From NCBI RefSeq assembly GCF_032854445.1, contig NC_088302.1:4829338-4893337 (forward strand): 64,000 bases of DNA. The letters are read 5' to 3'. Position 1 is the first letter of the stretch. Every line of letters starts with the position of its first letter. This DNA comes from Liolophura sinensis (Eukaryota; Mollusca; Polyplacophora; Chitonida; Chitonidae). Below the pieces are notes generated by a model. The model ran no database searches. It worked only from the letters and a program-made list of their open reading frames with translations, and was not told the DNA's origin. The position numbers were made by a program, and so were the translations under genes. Shown here piece by piece: positions 58,164 through 64,000 of the stretch.

Positions 58164-61100
58164 GTAAGTCCAGGCTGAAACCATTGCAAAAATGATCATG
58201 AAACCATATTACAATACAGACTATTAATCACGGATTAAACATTCATAAAGCTCAATTGCTTGCCATATCATTGAAAATTTACTATTACAAAACGCCCTGT
58301 CCCATGAATCACCAATATGCATGATTATTAATATTGGTAACGATAAATTTGTGTGCTTATCACCGCAGCCTTACTAACACAGGACATATAAACTAAGTAA
58401 ATGGTGTACAAAGTTGATTTAACTTCAGGCTTTTAAATGTCTTGTGTAAATAAAGTCTCTTTTTCCGATTTAAACGTAAGCAAGATCAGTTGCTACATGG
58501 GTATATGGACCAGCTGAGAAGTACGAAACAGAAACAATAAATCAATGAGCTAAGCTCAGTTAATCAATCAATCAATCGATGATCAATTCAATCGTGCCAT
58601 CAGGTACGGCGTATGGCGCCTTCGTCCACACGGACACCCTGAAGACGCACATGCTGACCGTGGAGGGACAGGCCAGCACCCTCATGTCCTGTCTGGACCG
58701 TGTCACCCATCCCTTGGGGGCCGCCTCCGAGTTCTCCAGGGAGGTGGTGGAGTTAGAGGGTTTGATCACTCACCTGGAGACGCGGGTACAGACCACGGTG
58801 ACCATCCTGCATGTGGCCCTGGCCGTACCCTTCCTGGGGCAGGTGGCCGCCCCGGTCCTCGGGCCCGCCTCCACCGTGCTGACCAAGATGAGCGACGAGG
58901 TAGGATGGTTAACTATGGATTTAATAGCATAGATTTATTGTTAAATTGGTCAGCATGCGGAGATAAAGGCCAAAAGGCAGGATGAAATCTCTGAGTTAAT
59001 TGTTCGAGTAAGGCAGCATGGATACCAACTTTCCACAAGGAAACCCCAAATATTGTTATTTAAAGAGAATGGGGACACTTTACATATTAAATGACACACA
59101 TCTGTTAATTATATTCATTATCTTTAATTAGATAAACAGTTTATGAAGAAGACTGTGGCATCTGATGATAAAACCAGTATATGGACAAGTTTTTGTCATG
59201 ATTTTATTTAATCAGTCATTTGTATGTAGTCTGACTCACAAATTTGAATGCAGCTTTCGCAATGCACCCCACGTAGCCAGATTCACGTGTAGGTCCATGC
59301 AAAATGTATGCACGTTACTGGTGTGTTTCGGCAATTGTCATCACACTCTGTCTTGAACACTATAACTGTAGTCTATGTATTTCTTATTCATTCACATTTG
59401 CATATTCGTAATTTAGGGAAATCTCAACGTGGACTGTAAAATTCTCTAATTGTTTAAATGATATACAACTAGATAGCCACGTTAAACGGAAAAAATCTTT
59501 TCTCTGGTACATTTCAAGGAAATAAAATACGAGACGACCCGAGGATTGGCCAAGAAGAAACAATAATTTTACGGAATGTGCTTTCTAAAATTTTCTTGTA
59601 ATGGGCAATCGGGAAATAATGTTCATTTTTACATCAGGCAAAAGTCTTCACATTTGGTAGAGGGAAACACGATGATAATGTTCAGATACGCAGATCGGTT
59701 GATAAATGTGTGTGTCTATTTTTTCTCCAATACTATAGCTCGAGAAAGTAAACGGTGCTATCAACCATGTCGTGGCCATCATCAAAGGCTGGTTGAAACC
59801 GTTGGAGGGCATCCAGAAAGCTGTGGGTTATCTGAACAGCAAAATCGGTCAGGTCGTTAGCATCATGTCTAAAGGTACGAACGCATGCGCCTGACAGATG
59901 GTCTGCGCTCCACGACCTACAAGGTTAAGTAATTTGAAAGATTAGAGAGCTTGGGAGACATAAATGTCAACTGCTATCTTTGGCAGTACAGGCAGTCGGC
60001 TAGTCACGCATGATCATCGCTATCAACCATATAGTCATATCAAAGCGAGCTGGTTTTCCAAACATAAATCACTCTGGTCATGATTCCTCTCTTTCCATGA
60101 GGAATATCACCAAATACCACAGACTTTAATACAACCTAGAAATATTTACCTTTTCATTCTTCCTATATTCAAGCAAGGTCGACTTCTCCGATTTATTAAA
60201 AATGCACGACTGTCTTTAAAGGTTTGAATAAATAAATAAATAATCAGGAACTTATGAAAAATGATCAAAAAGACAAATTTATCAAATGAAATATGGCAAA
60301 CGTCTGTCGAACATGATAGAGCTAATATGATGTAAAGCAGAAGTTTTACAAATTCTCAAGGATGGGTCTCTTAGTTAGAGTGTTTACAATCCCACGAAAA
60401 CTCCTGTACCGCCAAACTGGGCAAGTCAATGTTATTCCATTACTTCAAGGTAAAGAAAACACTTATGTGAAGTATGTATTGGATTAATGATCATTAAACA
60501 CTGTCAATAAAAATAATTTGATATATTTTTTGGAATGTTTTTCGCCAAGTAAAATGTATTTGAATCTTTAGATTCTACGGTTTCTGAACATATTGGAACC
60601 AGTGACGTCACATAAGGTTTTTGCCACTAAACACAGGTAGACTGCTGGATTTCGCCATTGAGACTGCATCTACAAATAAATCTATAAATGTAATCTCCAA
60701 AAGGACCTGGAAAGGAACTATTCCAAGAAAAAAATGGATGCGACGTCACTGATACCATCTGGGTCACTACAGACCATCATAGAATTTAATGCTTTAAAAC
60801 CACTTTATACTCGGTTGCAAAAAATAAATCGAATGATACATACTCCATTTTAGTGTTTTCATATCATGTTAACTCCATAACTAATTAATCATATCTTACT
60901 TTATATTTCTATACCCCATACTAGCTCACCGCTAGCCCATACTAGCTCACCGCTAGCTCATTCAGCTCACCGCTAGCTCATACTAGCTCATACTAGCTCA
61001 CCGCTAACTCATACTAGCTCACCGCTAGCTCATACTAGCTCACCGCTAGCCCATACTAGCTCACCGGTAGCTCATACTAGCTCTTCAGGACAATCTTTTA

Positions 61101-62610
61101 CCGCCATTTTAGACAGAAACGCCAAATATAAATCTTTTCGTGCTGGTGTGGTATTTCATATGTTGTGTGTACATTTGAGGAGATCCCTATGACAAACAAA
61201 TATTGATGGAAGACAAATAATATTATTGCAGTGGGAGACGGAGGTTGAGAAAATTGAGACCTGTGTACAGAAACTTCCTGCGGGGCATGTGAAGAGCACG
61301 GCTTACGAGTGCTCTTGAGAAGGTCTCCACCGCAATGGACCTCTGTTCCCAGGGCCCTCGTTTCTCCCGTCCACCACTGTCACTTCCGGCTGCACCAAGG
61401 TGCAGAACTTCTTGGCTAAAATTCACCTGGTGAAGAGGAAGAGGGGTGTGCCGGTTCTGAGCCAGGCTATCAGTAAGTTTAATGAGATTGAAGCTCATAC
61501 TTTGCCATGTAGTTTTTGAATCCTGTGAATCTAGCGTTTTTTTTAATAAACCATTTCAATAGGCTTAACAAAACAAGAGAAAATGCCACATTCTCAAAAT
61601 TAATCTGAATTTTTTTTCTCCCCCACTTGAGTCGTCATATAAACATGGCGTTTTCAGCACGATGTCTTTGAAGCCTGAAACATGATGTTTCCGGCATGAT
61701 GCCACAGAAGCCTGAAACATGGTGTTTTCGGCATGATGTCCACAGAAGCACCGAATTTGATGTTTTTGACATAACGTCCTTACAAACGTCAAATATGGTG
61801 TTTTCGGAATAATGTTCATAAAAGCACCACTGTAAATAGGTTGAACATGAGACGAGGTTTAGACAGAAGAAGGCGATTCGTTAAAAACTATACATTTCGT
61901 CACATACAAATGTCCCTCAAATACTATTCAAAAAATTGCACCTTGTCAGATTTGAATTTGTAACAAATGATAAGAAATGCTCTTTCAGCTGACATGCATT
62001 TCTGATTGCAGAGGTAATGCAGGCCATCTTGAAAGCCATGGGACCAGTGGGTACCTTCCTTGACAAGGTCAACGCGGAACTGAACAAAAAGATCTGCATA
62101 GTGGGAGAGTAAGCAAAGTGTTGATACAAATTCAGCAAAGATGATTTACTCAGTGGGAAACTAAGTAAACGAGTAAAGGGAGATGAACAAGAACATCTGC
62201 ATAGTGAGAGACTAAGTAAACCATTCATGGGAATTCAGTAAAAGATGATTCATTCAGTGGGAAACTAAGTAAACGGGCATTTGGGAGATAAATAAGAACA
62301 TCTGCATAGTGGTAGAATAAGTACACGGTTTGTTCAGAAGTGAAACTTGGTCTGCAATGTAGGAGGCTATATATGCTATGCAACGCCCGGACATAAACAT
62401 AAAAAAACTCAGCATATATTCTGAGAGTTCACTGTCAGTAGTTTTGACAGCTTCGTTAGCTGGGACGTAAGTGGTCATATTTGTGTTCCTCTCCGTGACA
62501 GCCTTCTGAAGGTCGGTGGCAAGGTGGTCTCCAAACTGAAGAGCGTCGAACACTCCATCTCTCACGCCATCCATCACATCTTCGGAAGGAAGAGAGTTGT
62601 CGTCATGGAC
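58127..62610 (+). CDS. Unrecognised secreted helix-rich protein (exons 1-3 firm, rest uncertain)
   Basis: Firm exons are 58127-58163, 58604-58899 and 59739-59874, all in phase. They encode MKELVALFACFVCTAYG, a signal peptide, followed by a hydrophobic-rich helical region without recognised domains (LHVALAVPFLGQVAAPVLGP; KVNGAINHVVAIIKGW). Further candidates are 60379-60449, 61232-61472, 62012-62108 and 62502-62610. The last two keep consistent phases (1 to 2 to 0) and good splice sites, but 61232-61472 has an in-frame TGA at 61316-61318. Possible ends: read-through of exon 3 to TGA 59892-59894 (162 aa), the TGA at 61316, or beyond 62610. The TATA promoter suggests a regulated, perhaps tissue-specific gene. 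I do not recognise the family and assign no function. Confidence 0.6.
58604..58899 (+). CDS. Secreted protein exon 2
   Basis: 296 nt, phase 1 to 0, GC-rich compared with its surroundings. Encodes TAYGAFVHTDTLKTHMLTVE and onward to ASTVLTKMSDE. It has two Cys including the splice-junction Cys, no domain recognised, and heptad-like spacing of hydrophobics. The donor is GAG|GTAGGA. Confidence 0.78.
59739..59874 (+). CDS. Secreted protein exon 3
   Basis: 136 nt, phase 0 to 1. Encodes LEKVNGAINHVVAIIKGWLK and PLEGIQKAVGYLNSKIGQVV, likely two amphipathic helices. If the donor AAAG|GTACGA is not used, the frame ends at TGA 59892. Confidence 0.72.
60379..60449 (+). CDS. Candidate extra exon of the secreted protein gene
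   Basis: 71 nt, open from phase 1 to phase 0 (CLQSHENSCTAKLGKS, ending HYFK), followed by GTAAAG. It would convert the phase of exon 3 to that needed by 61232. The acceptor CTTAGTTAG is weak. Confidence 0.25.
60920..61085. repeat. About 20-bp tandem repeat
   Basis: Recurring CATACTAGCTCACCGCTAGC with shortened units, about 8 copies, upstream of the candidate exon at 61232. Confidence 0.9.
61232..61472 (+). pseudogene. Candidate exon with an in-frame stop
   Basis: Good acceptor (TATTATTGCAG) and donor (CA|GTAAGT). Read in phase 0, the frame is open except for TGA at 61316-61318. Before it: WETEVEKIETCVQKLPAG; after it: CTKVQNFLAKIHLVKRKR to LSQAI, whose end phase fits the exon at 62012. A second frame, open around the stop, reads ALEKVSTAMDLC, which suggests indels. 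It could be a decayed exon, a terminal exon, or a sequence error. Confidence 0.45.
61650..61830. repeat. Degenerate repeat of about 42 bp, 4 copies
   Basis: Recurring AGCCTGAAACATGGTGTTTT plus CGGCATGATGTCCACAGA with decreasing similarity. Confidence 0.8.
62012..62108 (+). CDS. Candidate exon: AMGPVGTFLDKVNAELNKK segment
   Basis: 97 nt, phase 1 to 2, acceptor TGATTGCAG, donor GAGA|GTAAGC. Encodes VMQAILKAMGPVGTFLDKVN and ELNKKICIVG. GPVGTFLDKVNAELNK resembles GPASTVLTKMSDELEK at the exon 2-3 junction, pointing to internal duplication. Confidence 0.6.
62086..62325. repeat. About 103-bp repeat spanning an exon-intron junction, 3 copies
   Basis: ATCTGCATAGTGGGAGAGTA at 62092 (exon end and donor) recurs at 62194 and 62299 with changes that destroy the donor (GAGACTAAG, TAGAATAAG). 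Flanking CAGTGGGAAACTAAGTAAAC also repeats. Confidence 0.85.
62502..62610 (+). CDS. Candidate exon: basic helical segment
   Basis: 109 nt, phase 2 to 0, acceptor CGTGACAG, donor GTAAGT. Encodes LLKVGGKVVSKLKSVEHSIS and HHIFGRKRVVVMD, Lys/His-rich and amphipathic. The continuation was not found in the remaining 1.4 kb. Confidence 0.58.
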
Positions 62611-62639
62611 GTAAGTGATCAGACATACAGACTAGAGCA

Positions 62640-63180
62640 GAAAGAATAAAACCAGAGCAACGATCACAATGTCATAGTTGACAAATGGTCACACGTAACC
62701 GGTGAAACACGGCCTCTCGCGGCCGCTTGGTCCACCACCGGAATACCGATTTATGCCGGGATACAGTGTAAAATCGTCGTCATAGAGTAAAACCAGAATA
62801 GAGGCGACAGTGTGATAGTTGGTCACACGAAAGCGGTGAAACACGGCCTCTCGGGGACGCTTAGTCCACCACCGGAATACTGATTTATGCCGGAATACAG
62901 TGTAAAATCGTCATCATAGAGTAAAACCAGAGTAGAGGCGACAGTGTGATAGTTGGTCACACGAAAGCGGTGAAACACGGCCTCTCGGGGACGCTTAGTC
63001 CACCACCGGAATACTGATTTATGCCGGAATACAGTGTAGAATCTACATAATAAAGACGACAGTGTGATAGTTGACAAATGGTCACACGTAACCGGTGAAA
63101 CAAAGCCTCTTCGGGATCCTTAGTCCACAAACGGAATACCCATTTATGCAGGGAATACAGTGTAAAAGCTAGAGCATGGG
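62640..63180. repeat. 134-bp tandem repeat, about 4 copies
   Basis: TCCACCACCGGAATAC recurs at 62731, 62865 and 62999 (134-bp steps), with a diverged copy at 63124. It starts about 30 bp after the donor of the candidate exon at 62502. Confidence 0.93.
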
Positions 63181-63771
63181 TAGTAAAACTAGAGCAAGCG
63201 ACGACGGCTGACAAATAGGCATTTGTAAGTGGAGAAATACGGCCTGTAGTTAGTTTACCTCCTATAGGGTTTATACTAATATTTCGGGTTCATACTATCA
63301 ATAAATAGTAGAGACTCACGCGCGCTCTGCCACCATCGCTAAAAAGAAGTAAGGCAATGCAGTGATGCTAACAGGAATTTATTAGACGAGTCAGAAGTTT
63401 TAAGAGACCTTTTCTCTTCACTTAACGTCTTCATGTAGTGATAGTATAACTTATGTAACCATAACCATCCATTTAACCATCCATAATCTTGCTTTTCCCT
63501 CTTTACCTCGTTATGCAAGCGCTGAAGAGGTAAACAGTTGATGCCCTTCATTTTAGTATAGGCGATGTTCCCAGCTGAGCAGACTGGACATATTAAATAC
63601 GGTGACCATCAATCTAACCATGTTACGAATATTTTACTCTGAACTACAAACTCAGTTATTCTCAAAAGTTATTGCACAGCTCACTTGCATGGAGAGGCAT
63701 GAAACAAATTCTGAATATTATATATGCATACTGATAACCTTCCATACACATATTAGCTTTCTAATGCATTA

Positions 63772-63925
63772 TCTCCGGCCGTACGTAGGAAGATTTACCA
63801 GCAACCTGCCGATGGTCGTGGGTTTCCACCGGGCTCTGCCCGGTTTCCTCCCACCATAATACTGACCGCAAGTCAGTGAGTGAAATATCACGTATAATAA
63901 AAAAAAATCACCGGAAATAAATAAA
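63772..63925 (+). mobile_element. Head-truncated SINE copy
   Basis: CTCCGGCCGTACGTAGGAAG, CAGCAACCTGCCGATGGTCG, CCGGTTTCCTCCCACCATAA, then a diverged tail ending AATAAATAAATAAA. The tRNA head is absent. Confidence 0.82.
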
Positions 63926-64000
63926 TAAATTTAACTCACCAGACTAATTGTGTGTTCTTGTGAGTCGCCTCAAATTTTAGGATGAAATAGCTCTATGATA

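Noticed and set aside
61316-61318. TGA as a selenocysteine codon
   Set aside because: No family match or downstream SECIS-like element seen; a plain stop or decayed exon is simpler.

Overview
This is animal nuclear DNA. Its genes are split into short exons with GT-AG introns, the introns are packed with minisatellites, and tRNA-derived SINEs and a decayed Penelope-like retroelement are present. No species can be named from the sequence. The SINE tails (one ending in a GTAAAACACCAATCA-like block plus TAAA repeats, the other in CACTCACTCACTCAC) and the gene content fit a mollusc or another lophotrochozoan; this is inference. I built all exon models by hand from splice sites, phase continuity and protein similarity. 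In the two large genes every exon length agrees with the phases of its neighbours.

Region 1 (about 638-20570, minus strand) is the 5' end of a very large adhesion receptor gene of the ADGRV1/VLGR1 type. A signal-peptide exon is followed by 15 exons encoding about nine Calx-beta domains (about 1,086 codons). The gene runs off the left edge. Intron 1 holds the Penelope-like remnant, and most of the larger introns hold a minisatellite.

Region 2 (20571-32308) has no recognisable gene. It holds SINE copies, two strong hairpins, a 43-bp tandem array, AT microsatellites and AT-rich DNA.

Region 3 (32309-54025, minus strand) is a complete aldehyde dehydrogenase gene of the ALDH1A/ALDH2 type: 14 coding exons, 495 residues, all main catalytic motifs intact. 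Its introns hold at least ten tandem arrays and several SINEs.

Region 4 (54026-57727) is intergenic and rich in SINE copies.

Region 5 (from about 57728, plus strand) starts with a TATA-type promoter and a tiny 5' UTR exon. It continues into an unrecognised gene for a small secreted, helix-rich protein; its downstream structure is unclear because of one in-frame stop codon.

The most unusual theme is that several arrays start exactly on splice junctions. The 100-bp array at 12326-15710 copies the acceptor and first ~47 bases of an ADGRV1 exon about 34 times. The ~53-bp array at 39165-41880 copies the donor of ALDH exon 7 about 50 times. A three-copy repeat at 62086-62325 copies the donor region of an exon in the third gene.
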